Below are positions 1 through 8,767 of a DNA stretch of 64,000 bases, piece by piece (the stretch's first letter is position 1; every line of letters begins with the position of its first letter). Under the pieces are notes generated by a model. It did no database searches and had not been told where the DNA came from. It was given only the letters and a program-made list of their open reading frames with translations. Source of the stretch: Phycisphaerae bacterium (GTDB taxonomy: Bacteria > Planctomycetota > Phycisphaerae > UBA1845); assembly GCA_024102815.1 (NCBI GenBank), contig JAGFJJ010000032.1, positions 1 to 64,000 of the forward strand, in the 5' to 3' direction. Position numbers and translations under genes: made by a program.

Positions 1-182
1 TTACACTCTGTCACGAACGGCCTCCGTGCCTCGGCATGATTGCGTTGGAGCAAACCCTATCATACCAGGTTCGAAGGCCTTCCTTATGCGCGAATCAACG
101 TCAACTCATGAAATATCCGGGCTAGGCTTGCCCCTTGGCCACGGATGTTGTCATTATGTAGCGTCGAGAGACGGAGATGCGA

Positions 183-210
183 TTGACAATGCTGCAAGGG
201 GCGTTAGCCT
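183..210 (+). promoter_or_regulatory. Putative sigma70-type promoter of the YjbQ-family gene
   Basis: A perfect -35 box TTGACA (183-188) and a -10-like box TAGCCT (205-210) are separated by 16 bases. The predicted transcription start near 217 would leave a leader of about 27 bases before the ATG at 244. The rest of bases 1-243 shows no convincing gene. Confidence 0.5.
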
Positions 211-243
211 GAGCTTGAATTCGCAATTCACAGGCGTCTCAGC

Positions 244-663
244 ATGGCCGCGGCATCCTATTCATTCCAGGTCGAAACTCGCGGGAACGCGGAAGTCATC
301 AACATCACAGGCGATGTCACCGAACAGCTTCGGCAAGCTCCGATCGAAACGGGTGTCGTCACGGTGTTCGTTGTCGGATCCACGGCCGGGATCACGACAA
401 CGGAGTTCGAACCCGGGCTGGCCCGGCATGATCTGAAGGCGTTCTTCGAGCGGATCGCACCCACCGACGCCGAGTATGTTCACGAACGCACCTGGAACGA
501 CGACAACGGCCATTCCCACGTGCGGGCTTCGCTGCTGGGCCCGAGCCTTGCCGTTCCCTTCGTGGACAAGACGATGCTCCTGGGCACGTGGCAACAGATC
601 GTGCTCATCGACTTCGACACGCGCCCTCGGACGCGAACCGTTGTTGTCCAGGTTGTCGGATAG
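244..663 (+). CDS. YjbQ family (UPF0047) protein
   Basis: A 139-residue protein matching the YjbQ/UPF0047 family along its full length. Family landmarks seen are the segment VFVVGSTAGITTTEFEPG (near residues 41-60), a central GHSHVRASLLGPSLAVPF block with conserved His, and LLGTWQQIVLIDFDTRPR near the C-terminus. E. coli YjbQ has weak thiamine-phosphate synthase activity, but the true role of the family is unsettled. The gene converges on the HIT gene with only five bases between the two stop codons and no visible terminator. It is preceded by its own promoter-like sequence. The family assignment is secure; the function is not. Confidence 0.85.
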   Translation: MAAASYSFQVETRGNAEVINITGDVTEQLRQAPIETGVVTVFVVGSTAGITTTEFEPGLARHDLKAFFERIAPTDAEYVHERTWNDDNGHSHVRASLLGPSLAVPFVDKTMLLGTWQQIVLIDFDTRPRTRTVVVQVVG

Positions 664-668
664 TGCCG

Positions 669-1100
669 TCAGGATGGAGTTCGAAGTGCCCGCTGGTAGG
701 CCTCGGCCAGTACTTCCGCCCGGCCCGGGGCGTACTTCGATGCATTCCATCGGTAGCCGAGCCCGTCCGACGCGACGCGGGGGATCACGTGAATGTGAAC
801 GTGGGGGACGGCCTGACCGGCGGCCTTGCCGTTGTTGACCAGCACATTGAAGCCGGAAGCCTTCGCGACAGTCATGACGGCCGATCCCAGTCGCGGAAGA
901 AGGGACATGACCGACCCGCACAGCGGAGGCGGAAGCGACGTCAGATCGGAAAAATGGTCGCGCGGGACAAGCAGGAGGTGCCCCTCCGCCAGCGGGGCGA
1001 CATCGAGAAACGCAAGGCAGTTTTCATCCTCGTAGACCACCGACGCCGAAACCTCGGCGGATACGATCCGGCAGAAAATGCAATCGGCATCGCGAGGCAT
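669..1100 (-). CDS. HIT family nucleotide-binding protein
   Basis: A 143-residue histidine-triad protein. It opens with the zinc-type CIFCRI motif near residue 8 and carries the catalytic triad HVHIHVIPR near residue 100. Relatives are Hint-type hydrolases of nucleoside phosphoramidates or AppppA-type substrates; the substrate here cannot be read from sequence. It is the last gene of the ribosomal cluster, 63 bases downstream of rplQ and on the same strand, so it probably rides on the alpha operon transcript. Length and motif order are normal for bacterial HIT proteins. Confidence 0.9.
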   Translation of the reverse strand: MPRDADCIFCRIVSAEVSASVVYEDENCLAFLDVAPLAEGHLLLVPRDHFSDLTSLPPPLCGSVMSLLPRLGSAVMTVAKASGFNVLVNNGKAAGQAVPHVHIHVIPRVASDGLGYRWNASKYAPGRAEVLAEAYQRALRTPS

Positions 1101-1163
1101 GGGGAGAAACTCCGGCGCGCACGCAGGTGTTCTTCGCCGGGGAGCGTTGGGTCGAGCAACCGG

Positions 1164-1892
1164 TCAGGATTCTTTCGGAGAATCCGAGCCTTCGGAATCC
1201 TGCGGTTCGGATGCCGATGCATCGGCCGGTTTGCCGGCCGCGGAGGTCTTGGCAGCCGTCTCCCGCCCCCAGCTCTTGGCCAGTCGGGCGGCCATCGCGT
1301 ACCGGGCGTCGGCCCGACGCTTGCGCGCGGATCGTTCGGGCCTGGTCAACGACAAGGGGGCTTCCTCGTTGCCGACGAACTGCAGCACTGCCAACTGGGT
1401 GTGGTCCCCAAGGCGACGCTCGGAAAGCCGGATGAGCCGCGTGTATCCGCCGGGGCGATCCTCGAACCTCGCAGCAACCTTTTCGATGAGACGGAAGCTC
1501 ACCGATTCTGCCGTGAAGCTCAGCCGTCCGCGCGGCTCGCCCGTGCGATAGCGCCGTCCGCTGGCCATTTGCACGGCCTTTCGGCGGGAAGCGTCGGACA
1601 TTTCCACAAACGCCTCTCGATGCTCTTCGGGAATGATCGAACGCTCACCGAGGAGGCTGTGCACGATGCGCCTGGCACGAAGAGCGCCGGCATTGTCGCC
1701 GCTGGCCTTGCACTTGCGGGCCCGGATCGCCATCGTGACGATCTTCTCGATGTACGGTTGAAGGTTCTTAGCCTTCACCAGCGTCGTACGAATCTGCCCG
1801 TGCTCGATCATGCTCTGCGCCATGTTCCGGCGCAGGGCCAGGCGATGCTCGGCCGTGCGATTCAGGCGGTAAAAGTGTCGTTGATGCCGCAT
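1164..1892 (-). CDS. rplQ: 50S ribosomal protein L17 with long C-terminal extension
   Basis: Residues 1-120 are a standard L17, starting MRHQRHFYRLNRTAEHR and including the ARRIVHSLL region and the C-terminal YTRLIRLSERRLGD block. The protein is 242 residues, roughly twice the usual 115-130. The extra 100 residues begin basic (SARKRRADARYAMAARLAKS) and end in a low-complexity acidic Ser/Asp/Glu tail, so they are probably flexible. It follows rpoA by 61 bases, the usual end of the alpha operon. The extension recalls those of some other GC-rich bacteria; its role is unknown. Confidence 0.95.
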   Translation of the reverse strand: MRHQRHFYRLNRTAEHRLALRRNMAQSMIEHGQIRTTLVKAKNLQPYIEKIVTMAIRARKCKASGDNAGALRARRIVHSLLGERSIIPEEHREAFVEMSDASRRKAVQMASGRRYRTGEPRGRLSFTAESVSFRLIEKVAARFEDRPGGYTRLIRLSERRLGDHTQLAVLQFVGNEEAPLSLTRPERSARKRRADARYAMAARLAKSWGRETAAKTSAAGKPADASASEPQDSEGSDSPKES

Positions 1893-1953
1893 ACTCGATT
1901 CTCACCTTCCCGTCCGAAGCGCCGCTGAGGCGTCCGGCCGAAACACTCCTTGA

Positions 1954-3087
1954 CTAGCGCTGACTCTCCATCGTGTAGGCCGCCATCGGCCCGGAGCCCG
2001 CACCATCGCTCCCTTCCGAGCCCTGACCTTCTTCCGATTCCTCGCCGTGCCCTTCCGGCTCCAGTCCGTGAATCTCGGCGTCACTCAGATCGATGCGCTG
2101 CCCGCCAAAGGCCATGCCCAGACGCAGTCCCCGCTCCGCCAGCTTCCGCTGGACCTCATGAAGGGACGTTTTGCCAAAACTTCGGAAACGCAACAGGTCG
2201 GCCTCGGTGAGCTGCACCAGATCACGAAGGGTCTGTACACGCACCGCTTCGAGGCAGTTGTTGGCACGCACGGAGAGATTCAAGTCTGAAATCGGCGTGT
2301 TCAGCGTCTCGTTGAGTTCCGCATCGTCCAGCGTTGCCGGATGGTCAAACGCCGTCTCGCTCGTGGTGACCACGTCGGATCCGAGCTCGTAATAGAGCAC
2401 AAACGGATTCAGGTGCTTGCGCAGAATCAGGCCCGCCTCGACCAGGGCATCCTCCGGGAGGACGGACCCATTGGTCCAGATATCCAGGATGAGCCGATCG
2501 TAGTTGGTCAACTGCCCCACGCGCATGTCTTCCGTCCGGAAGCGCACGCGAAGTACGGGCGAGAAGACCGACTCGACGGGAATGACGTCAAGTTCCTGAT
2601 CGGGTGAGCGGTTGTCGGCTGCGGTGGCGTATCCCCTGCCGCGACGCACGCTCATCTCCGCATGGAAGGACACGTTCTCCGTCAGGTTCGCAATCACGTG
2701 CTCGGGATTCAGAATCGTAATCGACGGATCGGTTTCAATGTCCCCCGCGCGGACGACACCCGCCTGATCCCGCCGAACGACGATTCGCTTGGTTTCGTCC
2801 CCCTCGTAGCGGATCACGATGCCCTTGATGTTGAGGAGGATGTCCGTAATGTCCTCCATCACGCCGTCGATGTTGGTAAACTCGTGAGAAACACCGGCGA
2901 TTTTGACGGAAGTGATGGCGGCGCCTTCCAGGCTGGAAAGCAGGACCCGCCGCAAGGAATTCCCAATCGTCGTACCGAATCCCTGCTCGAACGGCTCCAC
3001 CGTGAACCGTCCGTAGGCGTTCGTGCTGATATTCTCGTCCCGGACAACACGACCCGGCAACTCCAAACCTCGCCATCGAATACGCAT
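1954..3087 (-). CDS. rpoA: DNA-directed RNA polymerase subunit alpha
   Basis: The alpha subunit, which dimerises to nucleate RNA polymerase and contacts UP elements and activators. The N-terminal domain has the family motif EPFEQGFGTTIGNSLRRVLL. The C-terminal domain has two helix-hairpin-helix parts (LSVRANNCLEAVRVQTLRDL and LLRFRSFGKTSLHEVQRKL). It has 377 residues against about 330 in E. coli; the excess is an acidic Gly/Ser/Glu tail after the CTD. The start is supported by a strong Shine-Dalgarno (AGGAGG, about 8 bases upstream). It lies between rpsD and rplQ as in other bacteria. Confidence 0.98.
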   Translation of the reverse strand: MRIRWRGLELPGRVVRDENISTNAYGRFTVEPFEQGFGTTIGNSLRRVLLSSLEGAAITSVKIAGVSHEFTNIDGVMEDITDILLNIKGIVIRYEGDETKRIVVRRDQAGVVRAGDIETDPSITILNPEHVIANLTENVSFHAEMSVRRGRGYATAADNRSPDQELDVIPVESVFSPVLRVRFRTEDMRVGQLTNYDRLILDIWTNGSVLPEDALVEAGLILRKHLNPFVLYYELGSDVVTTSETAFDHPATLDDAELNETLNTPISDLNLSVRANNCLEAVRVQTLRDLVQLTEADLLRFRSFGKTSLHEVQRKLAERGLRLGMAFGGQRIDLSDAEIHGLEPEGHGEESEEGQGSEGSDGAGSGPMAAYTMESQR

Positions 3088-3157
3088 TCGCGAGTCCTCC
3101 TTGGTCTAGTCCGGATATGAACAAAATGAGTCGGCCAGATGCTCCACCGAGGCCGCT

Positions 3158-3787
3158 CTACCGACTGCACATTTCGATGATGAGCTGCTCTTCCACCGGT
3201 ATCTGGACGTCCTCGCGGGTGGGCAGCGCCGCCACCACGCCTTCGAGCTTCTGCGCGTCCAGTTGGAGCCACGGCTGGACCGTGGGACCGCCTTCGCCAA
3301 CCCACTGACGGACGAAAGCCTTGCTGCGATCGGAGGGCTTGACCGTGATCCGATCGCCCTGCCTGACCAGATAACTGGGCCGGTTGAGCCGCCGACCATT
3401 GACGTAAATGTGCCCGTGCGAGATGGCAACCCGGCTGGCCTTGTGAGAGGGGGCAAACCCCAGTTTCCACACCACGTTGTCCAAGCGACGCTCCAGAAGG
3501 CTGAGGAGCGCGTCGCCCGTGTTGGTCGTTCCGCTTTCGGCCATCTTGAAATAGAGGCTGAACTGGCGCTCCAGAACGCCGTAGTAACGCTTCACCTTCT
3601 GCTTCTCGCGGAGGCGAACGCCGTACTCGCCGGACTTGCGCCGCCGCCAGCCGTGCATGCCCGGAGGACGGTTACGCCACTGGCGCTCCATAGCGCACTT
3701 GGCGGTCTCGCACCGTGCTCCCTTGAGCATCAGCTTGATGCCTTCCCGCCGACACAGCCTGCATACCGGACCGATGTATCGTCCCAT
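3158..3787 (-). CDS. rpsD: 30S ribosomal protein S4
   Basis: A primary rRNA-binding protein that nucleates 30S assembly. The ATG at 3787 gives the canonical start MGRYIGPVCRLCRREG; an in-frame ATG 48 bases upstream is unlikely. It is the zinc-binding (C+) form, with Cys in CRLC near residue 9 and again in RCETAKC near residues 27-31. The S4 RNA-binding domain follows (LDNVVWKLGFAPS, then the INVNGRRLN-like segment HIYVNGRRLN). It has 209 residues, the normal length. It lies between rpsK and rpoA in the alpha operon. Confidence 0.97.
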   Translation of the reverse strand: MGRYIGPVCRLCRREGIKLMLKGARCETAKCAMERQWRNRPPGMHGWRRRKSGEYGVRLREKQKVKRYYGVLERQFSLYFKMAESGTTNTGDALLSLLERRLDNVVWKLGFAPSHKASRVAISHGHIYVNGRRLNRPSYLVRQGDRITVKPSDRSKAFVRQWVGEGGPTVQPWLQLDAQKLEGVVAALPTREDVQIPVEEQLIIEMCSR

Positions 3788-3875
3788 GTTTCCTGCTCGA
3801 TCGTAATTCCCGCGCCTATCGACGCTGAAAAACAAAAGCCCAACAGATTGTAGTTGCCCGGTCGATCACGTCACA

Positions 3876-4259
3876 TTACACCCTACGCCGCTTGGGCGGG
3901 CGGCAGCCGTTGTGCGGCAGGGGTGTGATGTCCTCGATCGAATAGATCCGCAGCCCGGCCGACTGCAGCGCCGTAACCGCCGAATCTCGACCGCTGCCCG
4001 GTCCTTTGACGCGGACTTCGACTTCCCGCATGCCGAACTTCTTGGCGGCATAAGCGGCCTGCTCAGCGGCGCGCTGTGCCGCAAAGGGCGTGCTTTTGCG
4101 CGTACCCTTGAAGCCCACCGTACCCGCCGAAGCTCGACAGAGCACTTCGCCATTCACGTCCGTGATCGTCACCAGGGTATTGTTGAAGGTCGCCTTGACG
4201 TGGACGATTCCCCTGGCCACGTTGCGACGCACCCGACGTTTTCCAGCTCTCTTGGCCAA
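3876..4259 (-). CDS. rpsK: 30S ribosomal protein S11
   Basis: 127 residues with the typical S11 core: [18 protein letters not shown], the [13 protein letters not shown] segment and the basic C-terminus [11 protein letters not shown]11 forms the platform of the 30S subunit near the mRNA exit. The start codon is TTG at 4259, supported by a GAGGAG ribosome-binding site seven bases upstream. It lies 18 bases after rpsM and 88 bases before rpsD. Confidence 0.97.
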   Translation of the reverse strand: MAKRAGKRRVRRNVARGIVHVKATFNNTLVTITDVNGEVLCRASAGTVGFKGTRKSTPFAAQRAAEQAAYAAKKFGMREVEVRVKGPGSGRDSAVTALQSAGLRIYSIEDITPLPHNGCRPPKRRRV

Positions 4260-4277
4260 AACCCGGCTCCTCGTTTA

Positions 4278-4661
4278 CTACCGCAGCTCTTTCACGCTCT
4301 TCTTGCCCGCCACGGTCTTCCGCGGCCCCTTGCGCGTGCGGGCGTTGGTCCGCGTACGCTGCCCGCGGGCGGGCAGGTGCATACGATGACGCTGCCCACG
4401 GAAGCAGCGAATATCCTTCAGACGCTGGATGTTGGACTGGATCGTCCGGCGCAACTGGCCTTCCACCGCGAAATTGCGATCGATGACGCTTGCGATCCGG
4501 GCGACCTCCTCCTCGGTAAGGTCCTTGGCCTTGACCCCAGCGGCAATATCCGATTCCTTGAGGACATCCTGGGCCAACTTCGGCCCGATGCCGTAGATGT
4601 AGCGCAAGGAGTACTCGATGCGCTTGTCGGCCGGGATGTCCACGCCAGCAATTCTGGGCAC
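4278..4661 (-). CDS. rpsM: 30S ribosomal protein S13
   Basis: 127 residues beginning [19 protein letters not shown], with the helix-hairpin-helix [12 protein letters not shown] and the basic C-terminal tail [18 protein letters not shown]13 sits on the head of the 30S subunit and contacts L5 and the P-site tRNA. It follows rpmJ by 18 bases, giving the normal alpha-operon order rpmJ-rpsM-rpsK-rpsD-rpoA-rplQ. Confidence 0.97.
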   Translation of the reverse strand: MPRIAGVDIPADKRIEYSLRYIYGIGPKLAQDVLKESDIAAGVKAKDLTEEEVARIASVIDRNFAVEGQLRRTIQSNIQRLKDIRCFRGQRHRMHLPARGQRTRTNARTRKGPRKTVAGKKSVKELR

Positions 4662-4679
4662 GCCGAATCTCCTCTGAAA

Positions 4680-4793
4680 CTACCCTTGACGCTGCTTGTG
4701 ACGCGGGTTCGTGCACACGACGCGCACGACACCCTTCCGCTTGATGATCTTGCAGTTTTCACAGATCCGTCGCACGCTCGGTCGAACTTTCAT
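4680..4793 (-). CDS. rpmJ: 50S ribosomal protein L36
   Basis: A 37-residue protein read from ATG at 4793 to TAG at 4680. It begins [20 protein letters not shown] and ends with [13 protein letters not shown]. It has the zinc-ribbon set Cys-x2-Cys ... Cys ... His of the C+ form. It lies between map and rpsM. The infA gene often found between map and rpmJ is absent: only 48 bases separate the two. Confidence 0.95.
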   Translation of the reverse strand: MKVRPSVRRICENCKIIKRKGVVRVVCTNPRHKQRQG

Positions 4794-4841
4794 GATCCAA
4801 CTTCCTTCCGGCACCCGGACGATTCCCGGGACAAAGTCACC

Positions 4842-5639
4842 TCAACGACCGTCGGTCAAGACGTCCACGCCATCGTCCGTCACGGCGATGGTGTGCTCGA
4901 AATGCGCCGAGAAACTGCGATCCCGCGTCACCACGACCCAACGGTCGGCGTCGCCGTATTCCACGCGATGGGAGCCCACGGCCACCATCGGCTCAACCGC
5001 GAGGGTCATTCGCGGGAGCAACTCGAAATCGCCCCGCTTGCGTCCCTCGTCCCAGAAATTCGGAACCTTGGGCTCCTCGTGCATTTCCCGGCCGATTCCG
5101 TGTCCCACAAAATCGCGAATCACGGAAAAGCCGGATTCTTCCACGAAGGCCTGCATCCGACCGGCAACCTCGCTCCACGCGCGATGCGGACGCATCTCCC
5201 GCAAAGCAATCTGCAACGCGCCCTGGGTTATCTCCAGCAACCGCGTTGCCTGCTCGGACACGTCGCCCACCGCGATGGTCGTGGCCGAGTCGCCGCAATA
5301 GCCTTCCAGTCGCACGCCGCAATCGACGCCGACGATATCGCCGCTCTTCAACTGCCGCTTGCCCGGTACGCCGTGGACCAGCTCTTCGTTCACGCTGATG
5401 CACAGAGCGGCCGGGAACGGCCTGCGAGCCTGGGGATTCTCGACCCCTTTGAACAGGGCCACCCCCCCGGCTTCGGCAATCATCGCTTCCGCAACTTCGT
5501 TCAGTTCGCCCGTGGTCACCCCGGGCTGGGCCAATTCCCTCATTTTCGCGAGCACCGCATGCACCACCCGGCCCGCAGCGCGCATGCGCTCAATCTCTCG
5601 CTCGCTCTTGAGAATAATGCCTCGCTTTTGCACCTGCAT
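4842..5639 (-). CDS. map: Methionine aminopeptidase, type I
   Basis: A cytosolic metalloprotease that removes N-terminal Met from new proteins. It has 265 residues, typical for a type Ia enzyme without N-terminal extension. The five metal ligands are visible: Asp in VGVDCGV, Asp in YCGDSATT, His in VGHGIGREMHEEP, Glu in LAVEPM and Glu in FEHTIAVTDDG. It starts at ATG 5639, 71 bases after secY. The gene adk, commonly between secY and map, is missing here. Confidence 0.96.
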   Translation of the reverse strand: MQVQKRGIILKSEREIERMRAAGRVVHAVLAKMRELAQPGVTTGELNEVAEAMIAEAGGVALFKGVENPQARRPFPAALCISVNEELVHGVPGKRQLKSGDIVGVDCGVRLEGYCGDSATTIAVGDVSEQATRLLEITQGALQIALREMRPHRAWSEVAGRMQAFVEESGFSVIRDFVGHGIGREMHEEPKVPNFWDEGRKRGDFELLPRMTLAVEPMVAVGSHRVEYGDADRWVVVTRDRSFSAHFEHTIAVTDDGVDVLTDGR

Positions 5640-5710
5640 ACATGCCCGAACTCACGTCAGGCCCAAATCAAGTCTTATTCGCCAGCGCCAAACGGCGCAA
5701 AGGGCACGCC

Positions 5711-7081
5711 CTATCGGCCGCCCCGGATCGGGCCTTCCGTTCCGAGGAAGCCCTTGTAATTTCGCATAATCAGATTCGCCTCGATACGCTGCACAAGGTC
5801 CAGCGTCACGCTGACGACGATGAGCAGGCCCGTGCCGCCGAGAAACGCGGAGACCATGAACGGAATGCCCATCGACCGGGTTACCAGTGTGGGAATAATC
5901 GCGATGATCGCCAGGAAGCCGGCGCCGACATACGTAATGCGGCCCATGACCCGTTCGAGGTAGTCCGCCGTCCGCTTGCCCGGCCGAAGCCCCGGGATAA
6001 AGCTCCCGTAGTCGCGGAGGTTGTTGGCCATTTCCTTGGGACGGAACTGCACGGTCGTCCAGAAGTAAGCAAAGAAATAGATCGCCAGGATCTCGCAAAC
6101 GATGTAGACGTACCCGCCCCGAGTGAACGCGCCCTGCAAGGCGATCAGGAACTGCGTCGGCCAGGCGTTGGCCAGCGCGCCGAAAATGATGCCCGGGAAG
6201 ATCATCATCGAGCTGGCGAAGATGATGGGCATCACGCCGCCGTGATTGACCCGCAGGGGCAGGTAATGTCGCTGGCCGCCGTACACCCGGCGTCCGCGGG
6301 TCTGCTTCGCCTGCTGGATCGGAATCCGCCGCTGCGCCTGCTGGATGAGAATCGCCCCGGCCACAACCGCCACAAACATTACCGCCAGGAGGAGCAGCTT
6401 GGGGACGTCGAACTGCCCTTCGGCGCTGGTGCCGCCGAAGGAAATGCCCTGCCACACCGTCATGATGGCGTTGGGCAGACGAGCCACAATGCCGGCCGTG
6501 ATGATCAGCGAAATGCCGCTCCCGATCCCGTACTCGTCGATCTGCTCGCCAAGCCACATCAGAAACACGGCACCGCCGGTAAGCAGACAGAGCGACAGCA
6601 GCATGTACGTGAACGTCATGCCGAAGAACGGTCCTTCATAGCGCGGGAACAGCAGGTCCTGTGAAGCGAGATACTTCATCCAGAAAATGCCGTTCACCAG
6701 GCAGAGGAAGACCGTGAGATATCGCGTGTATTCCTGAATCTTCCGTCGGCCGGTGTCACCCTCACGCGACAGCTTCTCCAGGCTCGGCACGACCGTGACC
6801 AGGAGCTGGAGAATGATGGAGGCCGAGATGTAGGGCATGATGCCGAGACCGAAGATGGTGCTCTGGTGGAGGTTACCACCCGTAAAAATCTGGAAATACT
6901 GCACCAGGTCACCCAGGCCGCCCCCGCCGCCGGTCGGCATGCTCGCGGCCATCTGCCGCTGGTCCACGCCGGGAACCGGCACGTAGTACCCCACGCGGTA
7001 GATCGCGAGCATACCGATCGTGAACAGGAGCTTGTTGCGCAGCTCCGGAATCTTGAAGATGTTTAGCAGCGTTCCGATCAT
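5711..7081 (-). CDS. secY: Protein translocase subunit SecY
   Basis: The channel subunit of the SecYEG translocon in the inner membrane. 456 residues with ten predicted membrane segments. Family features include GVMPIIFASSMMIFPG in the seventh membrane segment region and the cytosolic loop with PGKRTADYLE before membrane segment 9. The first periplasmic loop has a short Gly-rich insert (PTGGGGGLGDL) near residues 50-60. It is encoded between rplO and map as in most spc operons; its partner SecE is encoded at 33.4-34.0 kb in the same locus. Confidence 0.97.
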   Translation of the reverse strand: MIGTLLNIFKIPELRNKLLFTIGMLAIYRVGYYVPVPGVDQRQMAASMPTGGGGGLGDLVQYFQIFTGGNLHQSTIFGLGIMPYISASIILQLLVTVVPSLEKLSREGDTGRRKIQEYTRYLTVFLCLVNGIFWMKYLASQDLLFPRYEGPFFGMTFTYMLLSLCLLTGGAVFLMWLGEQIDEYGIGSGISLIITAGIVARLPNAIMTVWQGISFGGTSAEGQFDVPKLLLLAVMFVAVVAGAILIQQAQRRIPIQQAKQTRGRRVYGGQRHYLPLRVNHGGVMPIIFASSMMIFPGIIFGALANAWPTQFLIALQGAFTRGGYVYIVCEILAIYFFAYFWTTVQFRPKEMANNLRDYGSFIPGLRPGKRTADYLERVMGRITYVGAGFLAIIAIIPTLVTRSMGIPFMVSAFLGGTGLLIVVSVTLDLVQRIEANLIMRNYKGFLGTEGPIRGGR

Positions 7082-7151
7082 GCCCGATCTCTCAAGCTCA
7101 GATGCCGAAGCCCCGCCTCACCGATAACCCGGTGCACGGCTCGCTCGACGA

Positions 7152-7601
7152 CTATGCCTTAACTCTGGCCTCTCCGCCCGCGGCCTGAATCTTCTCCATG
7201 GCCGATTTGCTGAACTTCGCCGCGTCGATCGTCAGCTTCTTGGTCAGATTGCCGTCTCCGAGAATCTTCACGGGATCTTTCGCGTTGCCGATCAGCCCCG
7301 CCTCCCGAAGCAGCTGTGCGGTCACGTGTGTGCCGGCATCAAAGCGCGCCTCCAAAGCTGACAGGTTGACCACTGCATACGCTTGGCGAAAAGCAGCGTT
7401 CGAAAACCCGCGCTTGGGCGTGCGACGGAAGATGGGCGTCTGCCCACCTTCCTGCAGGCCGCGCTGACGCCAACCCGAGCGCTGACCGCCGCCCTTGTGG
7501 CCGCGACCGCAGGTCTTGCCATGTCCTGAGGACCGACCCCGACCTACGCGTTTCCGGCCTTTGTCGGCGCCGGCCTCTCTGGTGATTTCCGCAAGATTCA
7601 C
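7152..7601 (-). CDS. rplO: 50S ribosomal protein L15
   Basis: 149 residues if started at the GTG at 7601, which places a GGAG ribosome-binding site eight bases upstream and gives the typical L15 beginning (NLAEITREAG then the RVGRGRSSGHGKT Gly-rich segment). A TTG start at 7619 is the alternative. The central GGGQRSGWRQRGLQEGGQTP segment and the C-terminal IDAAKFSKSA region match L15. It follows rpsE immediately: the gap is too small for rpmD, so L30 is missing from its usual place. Confidence 0.95.
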   Translation of the reverse strand: MNLAEITREAGADKGRKRVGRGRSSGHGKTCGRGHKGGGQRSGWRQRGLQEGGQTPIFRRTPKRGFSNAAFRQAYAVVNLSALEARFDAGTHVTAQLLREAGLIGNAKDPVKILGDGNLTKKLTIDAAKFSKSAMEKIQAAGGEARVKA

Positions 7602-7619
7602 GATCCGCACTCCGCCCAA

Positions 7620-8264
7620 TTACCCTGCCAACCGTACGCCCCGCAACCGTTCGATGTTCTCTCGCGTGAGCAGTTGTTTCAGGCCGTCATATGTCGCGAG
7701 AACGAGGTTCTTGGGACTGGTCGACCCGTAACTCTTGGTCAATACGTCCTTCACGCCCGCCATTTCCAGGACGGCACGGACACTGGAGCCCGCAATGACG
7801 CCCGTTCCGGGCGATGCCGGAAGCATGACGACCCGGCTTGCCCCATAGCGACCGATGACCCGGTGGGGAAGCGTGCCCCCGACCAGGTTGATCCGCTTCA
7901 TGTTTCGAGCCGCGAGCCGCTTGCCCTTTTCGACCGACCCGGGGACTTCGTTGGCCTTGCCGTAGCCGACGCCCACGTTTCCGTTGCGGTCGCCGACGAC
8001 CACCAGCGAGCCGAAGCTGAACCGCCGTCCGCCACGCACCACCGTTGCACAGCGATAGATGCGAACGACGACCTCCTCCATCCCCGATTCGCCTTCGTCC
8101 GTCGCCGGACGGGGTCCCCGGCCCGAGGACCGCCCGCCCCGAGGCGCCTCGCGCTTAGGTGCTTGAGGTTCCTGGGTGGTCGTTGCCGTGCCTGAGGCAG
8201 GTGCTTCAGAGGCCGGAGCTTCCGCAGCCGGCTGCTCGACTGTTTTATCCTGTTCTTCCGCCAT
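7620..8264 (-). CDS. rpsE: 30S ribosomal protein S5 with low-complexity N-terminal extension
   Basis: The ATG at 8264 gives 214 residues. The first 65 are an Ala/Pro/Glu then Arg/Gly-rich extension. The S5 core follows: [20 protein letters not shown], the loop [10 protein letters not shown], and the C-terminal S5 domain with [17 protein letters not shown] and [12 protein letters not shown]5 acts in decoding accuracy and mRNA entry. The extension resembles those of other Planctomycetota-like and GC-rich S5 proteins and is probably disordered. Confidence 0.95.
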   Translation of the reverse strand: MAEEQDKTVEQPAAEAPASEAPASGTATTTQEPQAPKREAPRGGRSSGRGPRPATDEGESGMEEVVVRIYRCATVVRGGRRFSFGSLVVVGDRNGNVGVGYGKANEVPGSVEKGKRLAARNMKRINLVGGTLPHRVIGRYGASRVVMLPASPGTGVIAGSSVRAVLEMAGVKDVLTKSYGSTSPKNLVLATYDGLKQLLTRENIERLRGVRLAG

Positions 8265-8331
8265 GCGCTTTTTTCCGCCCAACCATTCCAGAGACCGCCC
8301 GCCACGTGGCATCGGCCCGACAGCCTGCCGC

Positions 8332-8700
8332 CTAGAACTTCAACCCTGCTTCGCGTACCGCATCCGCCAAGGCCTTGATCCGCCCGCCGTAGCGGTAGCC
8401 GTTGCGATCAAAGCAGACCATCGACACCTGCTTGGAAACCGCCGCCTCCGCCAGTGCCTGGCCGACGAGCTTGGCCGCTTCCTTGCTACGCCCGTTAGAG
8501 ACCCGGTCGCGAAGGTCTTTCGCCCGCGTGCTCGCGGAGCAGATGGTCCGACCGGCAAGGTCGTCAATCAGTTGCACGTAAATGTGCTTATCGCTCCGAA
8601 ACACCGTCAACCGGGGTCGCTCGGCCGTACCACGGATCCGCTTGCGCAGACCCTTTTTGCGCCGCATCCGCCGACTCAACGCTTCCACACGATCCTTCAT
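8332..8700 (-). CDS. rplR: 50S ribosomal protein L18
   Basis: 122 residues. A basic N-terminus ([16 protein letters not shown]) is followed by the core [19 protein letters not shown] and the conserved C-terminal end [27 protein letters not shown]18 binds 5S rRNA with L5 and L25. It is in the conventional position between rplF and rpsE. Confidence 0.97.
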   Translation of the reverse strand: MKDRVEALSRRMRRKKGLRKRIRGTAERPRLTVFRSDKHIYVQLIDDLAGRTICSASTRAKDLRDRVSNGRSKEAAKLVGQALAEAAVSKQVSMVCFDRNGYRYGGRIKALADAVREAGLKF

Positions 8701-8767
8701 CGCCCGATTCCCGAAAACCAGTGGTGCCGATGCGTGGGATGAACCACGCGCGGCACCAGATTACCTG

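Noticed and set aside
588-1928. Plus-strand frame across the HIT and rplQ genes
   Set aside because: Antisense to two recognised genes.
4794-4841. infA between map and rpmJ
   Set aside because: Only 48 bases are available; no room for IF-1.
3912-5759. Long plus-strand frame across rpsK, rpsM, rpmJ and map
   Set aside because: Overlaps four certain genes on the other strand and has no conserved motif.
7602-7619. rpmD (L30) between rpsE and rplO
   Set aside because: The gap is too short for the gene.
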